A DNA stretch of 64,000 bases from Akkermansiaceae bacterium (GTDB lineage Bacteria; Verrucomicrobiota; Verrucomicrobiia; Verrucomicrobiales; Akkermansiaceae): the NCBI GenBank assembly GCA_903826205.1, contig CAIKDP010000383.1, forward strand, positions 1 to 64,000, written 5' to 3'. Below the pieces are notes generated by a model. It was not told the origin of the DNA. It did no database searches and saw only the letters and a list, made by a program, of their open reading frames with translations. Position numbers and translations under genes: made by a program. This document shows, piece after piece, positions 56,885-64,000 of this stretch (position 1 is the first letter of the stretch; every line of letters begins with the position of its first letter).

Positions 56885-56995
56885 AATACAAAATACATGG
56901 CAGACTGGGGCGGCAGCCACGTGCCATGGTCTGCGGGTTTCCATTTTCCGAATTGACTTGCAGGTTTTTTACCGGTAGCGGTGGAAGCAACCAAG

Positions 56996-57007
56996 GGCGG
57001 TAGCATA
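56996..57007 (+). promoter_or_regulatory. ops-like element in the leader of the gene at 57037
   Basis: GGCGGTAGCATA matches the RfaH ops element GGCGGTAGCGTG at 10 of 12 positions, and its flank ACCAAGG is shared with the first site. It lies 30 bp before the start codon. A hairpin with arms GCAGAC/GTCTGC lies upstream in the same leader. Confidence 0.6.
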
Positions 57008-57036
57008 ATCCATCATTTTCAACAGTGGTTGCTTCT

Positions 57037-58353
57037 ATGAAAATCTCGGAGAAATTCACCGATCAGCAGGCGGTTATCGGTGTAATTGGCCTCGGCTATG
57101 TCGGCTTGCCTCTGGTTCTTGCTTACGCCCATAAGGGTTTTGGTGTGATCGGCTTTGATATCGACATTTCGAAAATCGTCCATCTCCACGCCGGCACCAG
57201 TTACATCAAGCACATTCCAAGCGAGTTGATTGCCGCCGCCCGTGCGTCCGGTAAACTTGATGCCACCACGGATTTTTCCCGCATCAAGGATTGCGATGCC
57301 ATCATCCTTTGTGTTCCGACGCCCCTGGATGATCACCTCGAACCCGATCTGAGCTTCGTCACCGACACGCTGGATGCCGTCGTTCCCCACCTCAGGGCTG
57401 GTCAAATCCTCAGTCTGGAAAGCTCCACCTATCCCGGCACCACCGAGGAAGAGGTCGTTTCCCGCGTCGTGGCCGCCGGGTTCATTGTCGGTGAATCCGT
57501 CTTCGTTGTTTATTCCCCGGAGCGCGAAGACCCTGGCAATCCGCATTTCGCCGCCACCAACATTCCCAAAGTCGTGGGGGGACACACTCCGGCCTGTCTG
57601 CACGCAGGCACCGCGCTCTATGGCGCGGCCTTTGACAAGGTCGTCCCCGTGTCCTCCACCCAGGTCGCCGAACTCTCAAAATTGTTAGAAAACATCTATC
57701 GTGCGGTCAACATCGGACTCATCAACGAGCTGAAAATCGCGGCGGATCGCATGGGTATTGATATTTGGGAAGTCATCCGCGCGGCCGCGACCAAGCCCTT
57801 TGGTTTCACGCCTTTCTACCCCGGCCCTGGCCTTGGCGGCCATTGCATCCCGATCGACCCCTATTATCTCACTTGGAAAGCCCGCGAATTCGGCGTGCAC
57901 ACCCGCTTCATCGAGCTTGCCGGAGAGATCAACCGTGCGATGCCCGAATACGTCGTTCACCGCACGATGACGGCTCTCAACTCCCGCGGCAAGGCCGTCA
58001 TGGGCAGTCGTATCCTGCTCCTGGGCCTGGCATACAAGGCCAACGTCGATGACATGCGCGAATCTCCGACCTTTGCCTTGTTGGACCGCTTCAGCGAGCT
58101 GGGTGCCCAAGTCACATATCACGACCCGCATGTTCCGGTCATTGGTCCAACCCGTGAGCATTCGCACTGGGCCGGCACCCGCTCGGTGGAACTCTCTCCG
58201 GAAACCCTGGCTGCCAGCGATTGTGTGGTCATTGCCACCCATCACGCGGCCTTTGATCTGCTCATGCTTGCCAAACACACCGCGCTCATCATCGATACCC
58301 GCAATGCCATGGCCACCGTGGCCACCCAGCCCGGCCAAGTCGTCAAAGCCTGA
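57037..58353 (+). CDS. Nucleotide-sugar dehydrogenase (UDP-N-acetylhexosamine 6-dehydrogenase type)
   Basis: The ATG at 57037 gives 438 residues with [119 protein letters not shown] (catalytic Cys) and [16 protein letters not shown]. These resemble WbpA/TviB/WecC-type enzymes that oxidise UDP-N-acetylglucosamine or similar sugars to uronic acids. The exact sugar is not determinable. It heads the second transcription unit behind an ops-like leader. Confidence 0.9.
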   Translation: MKISEKFTDQQAVIGVIGLGYVGLPLVLAYAHKGFGVIGFDIDISKIVHLHAGTSYIKHIPSELIAAARASGKLDATTDFSRIKDCDAIILCVPTPLDDHLEPDLSFVTDTLDAVVPHLRAGQILSLESSTYPGTTEEEVVSRVVAAGFIVGESVFVVYSPEREDPGNPHFAATNIPKVVGGHTPACLHAGTALYGAAFDKVVPVSSTQVAELSKLLENIYRAVNIGLINELKIAADRMGIDIWEVIRAAATKPFGFTPFYPGPGLGGHCIPIDPYYLTWKAREFGVHTRFIELAGEINRAMPEYVVHRTMTALNSRGKAVMGSRILLLGLAYKANVDDMRESPTFALLDRFSELGAQVTYHDPHVPVIGPTREHSHWAGTRSVELSPETLAASDCVVIATHHAAFDLLMLAKHTALIIDTRNAMATVATQPGQVVKA

Positions 58354-58368
58354 CCGCAGCAGTCTTCC

Positions 58369-58392
58369 GTAGGTGAGTTCGTGAGAACGCGG
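58369..58392. repeat. Solo arm of the REP-like element
   Basis: This 24-bp segment matches the arm at 15069-15092 at about 20 of 24 positions, including the TTCGT-AGAACGCGG core. The opposite arm is absent here. It lies 15 bp after the dehydrogenase stop. Confidence 0.6.
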
Positions 58393-58416
58393 GAATTTCA
58401 TCTTCTCTTCGTTTCC

Positions 58417-58442
58417 AATTTAGTGCTTAGAATTTAGTGCTT
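58417..58442. repeat. Two direct 12-bp repeats (14-bp period)
   Basis: AATTTAGTGCTT occurs at 58417-58428 and 58431-58442. It lies just upstream of rfbB. A different 12-mer has the same geometry at 61758-61783. Confidence 0.75.
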
Positions 58443-58460
58443 TCCCCCATCCCCACCCCC

Positions 58461-59612
58461 ATGCGCATTCTCGTCACTGGCGGAGCCGGTTTCATCGGCT
58501 CCAATCTCGTCCGGTTGCTTGTCTCCAAGGGTCATCAGGTTCTCAACGTCGACAAGCTGACCTACGCGGGCAACCCGCGCTCGCTCGCTGATCTCGATGG
58601 TCATCCTGCCCATCGCCTGCTCCAGGCGGACATCTGTGATGCCGATGCCATGCGTGCCGCCTTTGCGGAGTTTCAACCGGACTGGGTCATGCATCTGGCC
58701 GCCGAGTCCCACGTCGACCGCTCCATCGATGGCCCCGGGGCTTTCATCCAAACCAACATCGTAGGCACCTACTCGCTTCTCCAGGCCGCCCGTGAGCATT
58801 GGGCACCCCGACTCTCTGCCTCTTCCCTGTCCTCTGACATCAGTCCTCTGACCTCTTCTTCTGCTCCCCGCTTCCTCCACGTCTCGACCGACGAGGTGTA
58901 CGGATCTCTTGGCCAGACCGGTCATTTCACCGAAACAACGGCCTACGACCCCCACTCGCCTTACTCCGCCAGCAAGGCGGCTTCCGACCACCTCGCCCGG
59001 GCATGGCGCGACACTTACGGACTTCCCGTCATTGTCACCAATTGCTCTAACAACTACGGTCCCTTCCAATTCCCGGAAAAACTCATCCCGGTGGTCATCC
59101 TCAAGGCGCTTCGCGGCCAGGCCATCCCCGTGTATGGCAAGGGTGAAAACATCCGCGACTGGCTCTACGTGGAAGATCATGCCGAGGCCCTGCTCGCCGC
59201 CATCTCCAATGGCAAGCCCGGCGAGACCTACAACATCGGCGGCAATAACGAGCTGCAAAACATCGACCTCGTCCGCCTCCTCTGCCGCATTCTGGATGAA
59301 CTTCTGTTGGAGCGTGGCATGACACTCAAGCGTGAAACACCCTCTGCCCTGACCTCTGATCTCTGTCCTCCGTCCTCCGCCCTCCGTCCTCCGTCCTCCG
59401 AATCCCTCATCACCTACGTCATCGACCGGCCCGGCCACGATCTCCGCTATGCCATCGACGCCTCCAAGATCCGCGACGAACTCGGCTGGCAACCCAAACA
59501 GGATCACCAATCCGGCTTCCGCAAGACAGTTCAATGGTATCTCGACAACCAAGCCTGGTGGCAGCAGATCTTGAGCGGCGAGTATCAGCTGGAGCGGTTA
59601 GGGCAAGGGTGA
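58461..59612 (+). CDS. rfbB: dTDP-glucose 4,6-dehydratase with two low-complexity inserts
   Basis: From the ATG at 58461 the 383-residue protein has NAD-binding [45 protein letters not shown] (catalytic Tyr and Lys), [14 protein letters not shown] and [12 protein letters not shown], diagnostic of RfbB/RmlB. Two serine/proline/leucine-rich segments not usual in the family interrupt it: about 58810-58868 just before HVSTDEVYG, and about 59334-59406 just before [11 protein letters not shown]. Both are encoded by short pyrimidine-rich repeats and stay in frame. The enzyme makes dTDP-4-keto-6-deoxyglucose. Activity with the inserts is plausible because they lie near loop regions, but this is not proven. 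Confidence 0.9.
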   Translation: MRILVTGGAGFIGSNLVRLLVSKGHQVLNVDKLTYAGNPRSLADLDGHPAHRLLQADICDADAMRAAFAEFQPDWVMHLAAESHVDRSIDGPGAFIQTNIVGTYSLLQAAREHWAPRLSASSLSSDISPLTSSSAPRFLHVSTDEVYGSLGQTGHFTETTAYDPHSPYSASKAASDHLARAWRDTYGLPVIVTNCSNNYGPFQFPEKLIPVVILKALRGQAIPVYGKGENIRDWLYVEDHAEALLAAISNGKPGETYNIGGNNELQNIDLVRLLCRILDELLLERGMTLKRETPSALTSDLCPPSSALRPPSSESLITYVIDRPGHDLRYAIDASKIRDELGWQPKQDHQSGFRKTVQWYLDNQAWWQQILSGEYQLERLGQG

Positions 59613-59673
59613 GGGATTACTTGCCGCAAAAAGGCGCAAAGGAGCGCAAAAGGGAATTGAGGAGGAGCGCTGC

Positions 59674-60126
59674 GTGACTCCTGCGCTATACGAAGCAGCT
59701 ATCACGCAGATCATTATGAAAGATCCCATCTTTGAACTTTGTGACATGGTTCGGGAAACGTCATTCGCCCTTCATCAATTCCTCCGTAATGGCCACGTGG
59801 AGAAAGTCTACGAGAATGGCTTGGCCAATCGCCTGAGAAAGGCTGGTCTCAAAGTGCTGCAACAGCATCCCATCCATGTTTATGATGAAGACGGCACCCT
59901 GCTCGGCGATTTTTATGCCGACCTCTTTATCGAAGATTGTCTAATCGTCGAACTCAAAGCCTGTAAAGCCATCGTGGACGAGCACACTGCACAATTACTG
60001 GGTTACCTCCGTGCTTCTCGTAACGAACATGGGTTGTTGATCAACTTCGGTGCGCCTTCCCTCTGGATCAAGAAATACGTCCTCTCAAGCGAATCTGGCG
60101 ATCATACTTTCAGGGTGGAAGAATAA
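59674..60126 (+). CDS. GxxExxY protein
   Basis: A GTG at 59674, preceded at 7 bp by GGAGGAG, starts a 150-residue protein. It contains GHVEKVY (the G-x-x-E-x-x-Y motif), followed by LRKAGLKVLQQHPIHVYDEDGTLLGDFYADLFIEDCLIVELKACKAI and QLLGYLRASRNEHGLLINFGA, a small PD-(D/E)XK-like nuclease pattern. Function of the family is unknown. It is surrounded by repeated sequences (59621-59653 and 60127-60620), which suggests that it moves or has moved as a cassette. Confidence 0.88.
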   Translation: MTPALYEAAITQIIMKDPIFELCDMVRETSFALHQFLRNGHVEKVYENGLANRLRKAGLKVLQQHPIHVYDEDGTLLGDFYADLFIEDCLIVELKACKAIVDEHTAQLLGYLRASRNEHGLLINFGAPSLWIKKYVLSSESGDHTFRVEE

Positions 60127-60620
60127 TTGGCCAGAAAAACGCAAAGGAGCTCAAAAGTATAGTAAGGGACGTCAGGCGCTCATCGTTCGCACTTTACGCG
60201 TCATTTATAGAGGGAAGAATAGCTGGCCACAAAAAAGCGCAAAGGAGCGCAAAAAATTCTAAAAGGGATGCCAGTCGCTTACTGCTCCCACCTTACGCGT
60301 CGTTTACAGATGGGAAAATAGCTGGGCCATAAAGAGTCGCAAGGAGCGCAAAAGTATGAAAGGGGACGTCAGGCGCATACTGCTTTCACTTTGTGCCTCA
60401 TCTTGCGCCACTTTAGGCCATCAACCGTCACTTCTTCTTTTGCGTGTTCGCGTGCCCCTTTACGGCTAACACTTCATCTTCTATTTTTGCGTTCTCTTGC
60501 GCCTCTTTGCGGCCAACAATCCTCCCTCCATATTTTTTTTGCGTATTCTTGCGCCTCTTTGCGGCTAACACTCCATATTTTTTTGCGTATTCTTGCGCCT
60601 TTTTGCGGCCAAACCTAACC
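60127..60620. repeat. Repeat array downstream of the GxxExxY gene
   Basis: Three diverged direct copies with the core GCGCAAAGGAGCGCAAAA (near 60134, 60228 and 60329; roughly 94-101 bp apart) are followed by four copies in the opposite orientation with the core TTGCGCCTCTTTGCGG (near 60448, 60497, 60549 and 60593). A further copy in the direct orientation precedes the gene at 59626. The direct copies also share a GGGACGTCAGGCGC-like piece. No gene is seen in this 500-bp stretch. Confidence 0.85.
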
Positions 60621-60627
60621 CATCATC

Positions 60628-61489
60628 ATGAAAGGCATCCTGCTTGCCGGCGGTTCTGGCACCCACCTCTACCCGGTCACCATGGCCATCAGCAAGCAAT
60701 TGCTGCCGGTCTATGACAAGCCGATGGTCTATTACCCGCTGTCGGTGCTCATGCTGGCCGGCATCCGGGACATCCTGGTCATTTCGACGCCGCTCGACCT
60801 GCCGCTTTACAAGCGCCTGCTGGGGGACGGCTCACGTTTTGGCATCCGTCTCAGATACGCAGAACAAGCGTCGCCTGACGGGTTGGCGCAGGCCTTTCTC
60901 ATTGGCGAGGAATTCATCGACGGTAGCTCTTGCGCGTTGGTTCTCGGCGACAACATCTTTTACGGCCAGGGCTTCTCGGCCAAGCTCAAACTCGCCGCGG
61001 AGCGCACCAGCGGTGCCGCCGTCTTCGGCTAAGAAGTCCACGATCCCCAGCGCTTTGGTGTCGTCGAATTCGATGCCAACGGCAAAGCCATCTCGATCGA
61101 AGAAAAAACCCGCCAATCCCAAATCCAGATATGCCGTCACCGGACTCTACTTTTACGACCGTGACGTCGTCGCCATCGCCAAGGACGTCAAGCTGTCCGC
61201 CCGCGGTGAACTCGAAATCACCAGCGTCAACCGCGCCTACCTCGAACGTGGCGACTTGAACGTCGAACTCCTCGGCCGTGGCCACACCTGGCTCGATACC
61301 GGAACCCACGAAGCGCTGTTGGAGGCATCCCAATTCGTCCGCACCATCGAACACCACCAAGGCTTCAAGGTCGCCTGCCTCGAGGAAATCGCTTGGCGCA
61401 ATGGCTGGTTGGACGCCACCCAACTCCAAGCCTCGATCAAGGCTTTGGGAAAAACGCCTTATGCCGACTACTTGCGGACGCTGGGGTGA
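60628..61489 (+). pseudogene. rfbA: Glucose-1-phosphate thymidylyltransferase, disrupted
   Basis: The reading frame starts [18 protein letters not shown], in which the Arg of the substrate-binding GGxGTRL is replaced by His13. It ends at a TAA at 61030-61032 where a tyrosine codon is expected ([16 protein letters not shown] continues after the stop). A further shift of one base occurs at the six-A run 61103-61108; the remainder ([18 protein letters not shown] to YADYLRTLG) is good RfbA sequence in another frame. Three independent lesions make a functional product unlikely unless the sequence contains errors. The product would normally make dTDP-glucose for rfbB. Confidence 0.9.
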
Positions 61490-61921
61490 GTCAGAGGACA
61501 GGGGACAGGGGACAGGGGACGCAAAAGCGCATTTCTTTGTGTTCTCTGTGTTCTTTGTGGTTCCTCTATCTTTCATTCTACGCGCATTCACCCCGCCCAT
61601 GCGGGAGGTCAAGTTGGCAGCCCGAGTTGGAGAACGCGGAGCGAGCGCTAGCGAGCATGGAAAATGCCGGCGTAGCCCTAACTGGCATGGCACCGCGAAG
61701 CGGGGCAATGTTGGATGAAATAGATCAGCCACGGACATGCGTGCAGCCCCTCTTTGCAATTCAAAATCTAAAATTCAAAATCTCTTCCCCGACCTACCGA
61801 CTTTCTTACCACCACGCCGCCCTCATTCCCTCCGATTCTGGGATGCTGCTTGCCATTTCGCACGCATCGCTTAAGCTCCTCGCATGAATGATCACCCCAA
61901 ATCACCGCCGACCCGAGAGTC
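61490..61921. other. 432-bp gap with several short repeats, no gene seen
   Basis: It contains a 7-bp-period tract (about 61490-61520) and two direct 12-bp repeats AATTCAAAATCT (61758-61769 and 61772-61783). A 14-bp piece at 61490-61503 is the reverse complement of part of the first insert in rfbB. No credible coding sequence is visible. Confidence 0.6.
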
Positions 61922-62113
61922 ATGACCGGTATGCCCTGCATTAAGGGCACTCGCGTCACGGTTGCCAATGTCGTCCGTCAGATTGCGGCGGGCCGGGCGC
62001 CGGAGGAAATTTGCCGCAACTATCCATATCTCACCTTGGAATCGATTCGGGCCGTTCTTGAATTCGCCGCTGATATCTCCGCCGCCGAAACTTACGAGCT
62101 CCTCGCATCGTGA
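61922..62113 (+). CDS. DUF433 antitoxin-like protein, N-terminus probably disrupted
   Basis: The 63-residue frame contains MTGMPCIKGTRVTVANVVRQIAAGRAPEEICRNYPYLTLESIRAVLEFAADI, the DUF433 helix-turn-helix pattern. Conserved N-terminal residues (ITADPRV) are encoded in the same frame before the ATG at 61922, but there is no start codon there and a TGA lies further upstream. An ATG at about 61884 is in another frame, suggesting a small deletion or insertion. DUF433 proteins are usually paired with DUF5615 (PIN-like) toxins. Confidence 0.6.
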   Translation: MTGMPCIKGTRVTVANVVRQIAAGRAPEEICRNYPYLTLESIRAVLEFAADISAAETYELLAS

Positions 62114-62246
62114 ACTTGATCCTCGACAAAAACTCCCACCACGCTGGTGCGATTACTTGGCTGATTTCAATCGACCACAGCCCCCATCGTATTCGCCTGC
62201 TTCCATTATGGTCATAGTCAAATCTACACTCCAGCCCGACTTATGA
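62110..62246 (+). pseudogene. Remnant of a DUF5615-like toxin gene
   Basis: Immediately after the DUF433 stop, a GTG begins VNLILDKN in one frame, and the expected continuation LPPRWCDYLADF is found in another frame. After that the sequence degenerates. This is the position where a PIN-like toxin gene would normally follow DUF433. It overlaps the start of the MBOAT gene and is probably inactive. Confidence 0.5.
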
Positions 62247-63667
62247 ATTTTGCCGAACTCCGGTTTTGGGAGTTGCTGGTAGGGGCTCTGGCGGTGATCT
62301 TCGGCTTACGGGCATTATTGCGCAACCCGCCTGTTTGGTTTGACAAAACCGCACTTCTTCTGTTAGGACTTTTCCTGCTTTGGAGCGTCAGTGGGATTAC
62401 TTTCGTCATTTTCCTGCTCGTCGCCGTGTTGAGCTACGTCGGCCTCAAATGGATTTTGATTTTTCACGGCCGGGCTCCACGCCGTTATCTTTTCGTAATG
62501 ATTCCGTTACAGCTTCTTCCGCTACTTTTCTTCAAATACGGCGATTTTTTCCTGCATACCGTTCTCCACCTTGAGTTTGCAACGGCCCGCACGTGGTTAC
62601 AAGGCGCTGCCGGGCGGGATATTCCCGCCTTGCGCGATCTGGTGATTCCCGTCGGCATCTCATTCTACACTTTCCAAAAGGTGGCTTTTGTCGTCGACAC
62701 CATCGGCTTCAAACAGCCGTTGCCGCGGTTCCTCGACTACATGAACTTCGCCGGCTTTTTCCCGCAGATCGTTGCAGGGCCCATTGAGCGGCGACGGGAT
62801 TTGCTGCCACAGATGGAGTGCTTCCGGTTTGCCTTCACCAAGGAGAATATCGACGAGGGAACGCGGTGGGTTGTGCTGGGGCTCTTTTTCAAATGTGCGT
62901 TGGCTGATAATCTTGCAGCACAACTCAACGATGCATCCGTTGCCAACGCCTACCAAATCTGGCTTGCTAACTTGCTTTTTGGGCTGCGTATTTATTACGA
63001 TTTCGCGGGTTATAGTTTCATAGCGGTGGGGTTGGCCCGCTGCCTGGGGATTCGCCTGACGCTGAACTTCGCCAGTCCCTATCTTGCCACTAGTGCCACG
63101 GAATTCTGGAGGCGCTGGCACATCACGCTTAGTCAATGGTTTCGCGACTACCTATACATCCCACTGGGCGGCGGTCGAGTGAGGTGGTGGGTTGCCAACA
63201 TCGCTTTGGTTTTCGTTATCTCCGGGCTTTGGCATGGTGCCGGGTGGGGGTTTATCCTTTGGGGTGGCATGCATGGTACGTTTTTGGTCATTAATCGACT
63301 TCTGGGCAAACGCATTCCGATCCCTCGCCTCGCAGGTTGGATTCTTACAACGACCGCTGTATTTCTAGCATGGCTTTGCTTTTACGAATCCCGTCCCAAT
63401 GTCCTATTGGCAAAACTTCATTCACTCATTACGCCTGCCGCTTACAAACTGGAGCTCGCTAGCCATACGTTTGATGGTTGTAAGAATAAGCCGTTATTCA
63501 GCCTCGTTCTCTGCGCCTTGGTTTTTCTTGCTGAATGGTCCTCACTCACTTTTAGAGGCGAAGCATATCACTACCTGAGACGTCCAGCCATGCTCTTTGT
63601 TATGGTTGTCTTGATCGTCTTTCTCTCACCTGAAAGAAATAACGGATTTATATATTTTGCGTTCTAA
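62243..63667 (+). CDS. MBOAT-family O-acyltransferase (AlgI-like)
   Basis: A 474-residue integral membrane protein with about 10 helices. MBOAT/AlgI features are VIPVGISFYTFQKVAFVVDTIGF, FAGFFPQIVAGPIERRRDLLPQ, GLRIYYDFAGYSFIAVGLAR, SPYLATSATEFWRRWHITLSQWFRDYLYIPLGG and SGLWHGAGWGFILWGGMHG with the catalytic His. Members transfer acetyl groups to polysaccharides at the membrane, often with a periplasmic SGNH-like partner, and the next frame fits this role. Codon use is visibly more AT-rich than in the genes to the left, suggesting separate acquisition. Confidence 0.9.
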   Translation: MNFAELRFWELLVGALAVIFGLRALLRNPPVWFDKTALLLLGLFLLWSVSGITFVIFLLVAVLSYVGLKWILIFHGRAPRRYLFVMIPLQLLPLLFFKYGDFFLHTVLHLEFATARTWLQGAAGRDIPALRDLVIPVGISFYTFQKVAFVVDTIGFKQPLPRFLDYMNFAGFFPQIVAGPIERRRDLLPQMECFRFAFTKENIDEGTRWVVLGLFFKCALADNLAAQLNDASVANAYQIWLANLLFGLRIYYDFAGYSFIAVGLARCLGIRLTLNFASPYLATSATEFWRRWHITLSQWFRDYLYIPLGGGRVRWWVANIALVFVISGLWHGAGWGFILWGGMHGTFLVINRLLGKRIPIPRLAGWILTTTAVFLAWLCFYESRPNVLLAKLHSLITPAAYKLELASHTFDGCKNKPLFSLVLCALVFLAEWSSLTFRGEAYHYLRRPAMLFVMVVLIVFLSPERNNGFIYFAF

Positions 63668-63692
63668 ACTTCGACTATACAGATTCCCTTTG

Positions 63693-64000
63693 ATGATCAT
63701 GGCATTTGCTGCGATCTCGTTATATGCGCGCATTCTTTTTTGCTCACATGTGGAGCCGGAAATCGTCAGCTTATCTCGAACTTGCAAAATCAAACAGGCT
63801 TGGAGCCAAAAGATGACGCAGGAATATGGCAATAAAGTCGTTTTCTGTGGTGGGTCAAGTTGTGCTCATTCGGTCATGGGAATTCGACTCCTTCAACAAC
63901 ACGGAATTCCCACGGTGAACATGGGATTGCTCGCCGGGTATGGAGCGTCACTGCTAATCCAATCTGGACTCGGGGAGATTATTCAAGGTGATACCCTCAT
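63693..64000 (+). CDS. SGNH/AlgJ-like extracytoplasmic partner of the acyltransferase, truncated by window end
   Basis: The ATG at 63693 opens a frame that is still open at 64000 (about 102 codons seen). A hydrophobic N-terminus (MIMAFAAISLYARILF) is followed by KVVFCGGSSCAHSVMGIRLLQQHGIPTVNMGLLAGYGASLL. GGSS followed by a VN-G-LAGYG segment resembles surface-polysaccharide-associated SGNH proteins that accompany MBOAT acyltransferases. Because only the 5' end is present, the catalytic residues cannot be checked. The AT-rich codon use continues here from the MBOAT gene. Confidence 0.65.
   Translation, partial: MIMAFAAISLYARILFCSHVEPEIVSLSRTCKIKQAWSQKMTQEYGNKVVFCGGSSCAHSVMGIRLLQQHGIPTVNMGLLAGYGASLLIQSGLGEIIQGDTL

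Noticed and set aside
60986-61759. A 257-codon minus-strand frame over the rfbA region
   Set aside because: It is the shadow of the second half of rfbA plus downstream repeats; the plus strand gives recognisable protein.

Overview
The window looks like part of a Verrucomicrobiota chromosome. It is GC-rich. It carries a gene pair typical of the Planctomycetes/Verrucomicrobia group (a PSCyt1/PSCyt2/PSD1 cytochrome-like protein followed by a DUF1501 protein), a SASA esterase, a GH95-like hydrolase and a sugar isomerase/epimerase-like protein, together with the bacterial housekeeping block rpmH-rnpA-yidD-yidC. No rRNA gene is present; two tRNA genes are (Ala-GGC and Ser-CGA). All family calls come from reading motifs by eye; no database search was run.

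Layout. 1-1574 is the 5' part of a phage/plasmid-type replication ATPase running off the left edge. 1.7-15 kb is a glycan-degradation and surface block. 15.4-29 kb holds housekeeping and accessory genes: a YbaK-like deacylase, an ELM1-like protein, a ketoglutarate semialdehyde dehydrogenase, the tRNAs, a PerM-like membrane protein, two related mini-lipoproteins and a SWIM/SNF2 helicase. 28.8-34.3 kb is a cyanophycin locus in which an ABC exporter plus DUF1854 gene is divergent from cyanophycin synthetase. 34.5-38.4 kb is rpmH-rnpA-yidD-yidC and convergent mnmA. 38.5-43.7 kb has a remnant of a REP-associated transposase, a CreBC-like two-component system, a P-II gene behind a sequence that fits a sigma-54 promoter, and speA.

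From 43.7 kb to the right edge is a large extracellular-polysaccharide region: UDP-xylose synthase, a GbsR/MarR-type regulator overlapping a NusG-paralogue (RfaH/UpxY/LoaP-like) gene, UDP-galactopyranose mutase, a DegT aminotransferase, the GDP-fucose genes fcl and gmd, a cytidylyltransferase-GHMP kinase fusion, a WecG/TagA transferase, two nucleotide-sugar dehydrogenases, sulfate activation (cysC, cysD, cysN), dTDP-glucose genes (rfbB intact but with odd inserts, rfbA broken), and an MBOAT acyltransferase with an SGNH-like partner at the edge. The gene set suggests an acidic, fucose-containing and possibly sulfated and acylated polymer.

The most interesting signal is regulatory. The regulator gene begins in a 17-bp perfect palindrome with the core GTTCA-N8-TGAAC. 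The same core (one copy degenerate) lies upstream of two later polysaccharide transcription units. About 112-115 bp downstream of each of those sites is a sequence matching the enterobacterial RfaH ops element (11/12 and 10/12). A further shared 10-mer lies exactly 38 nt before each ops-like site. This suggests a two-layer switch, repressor plus processive antiterminator, encoded by the overlapping gene pair at 44.8-45.9 kb.
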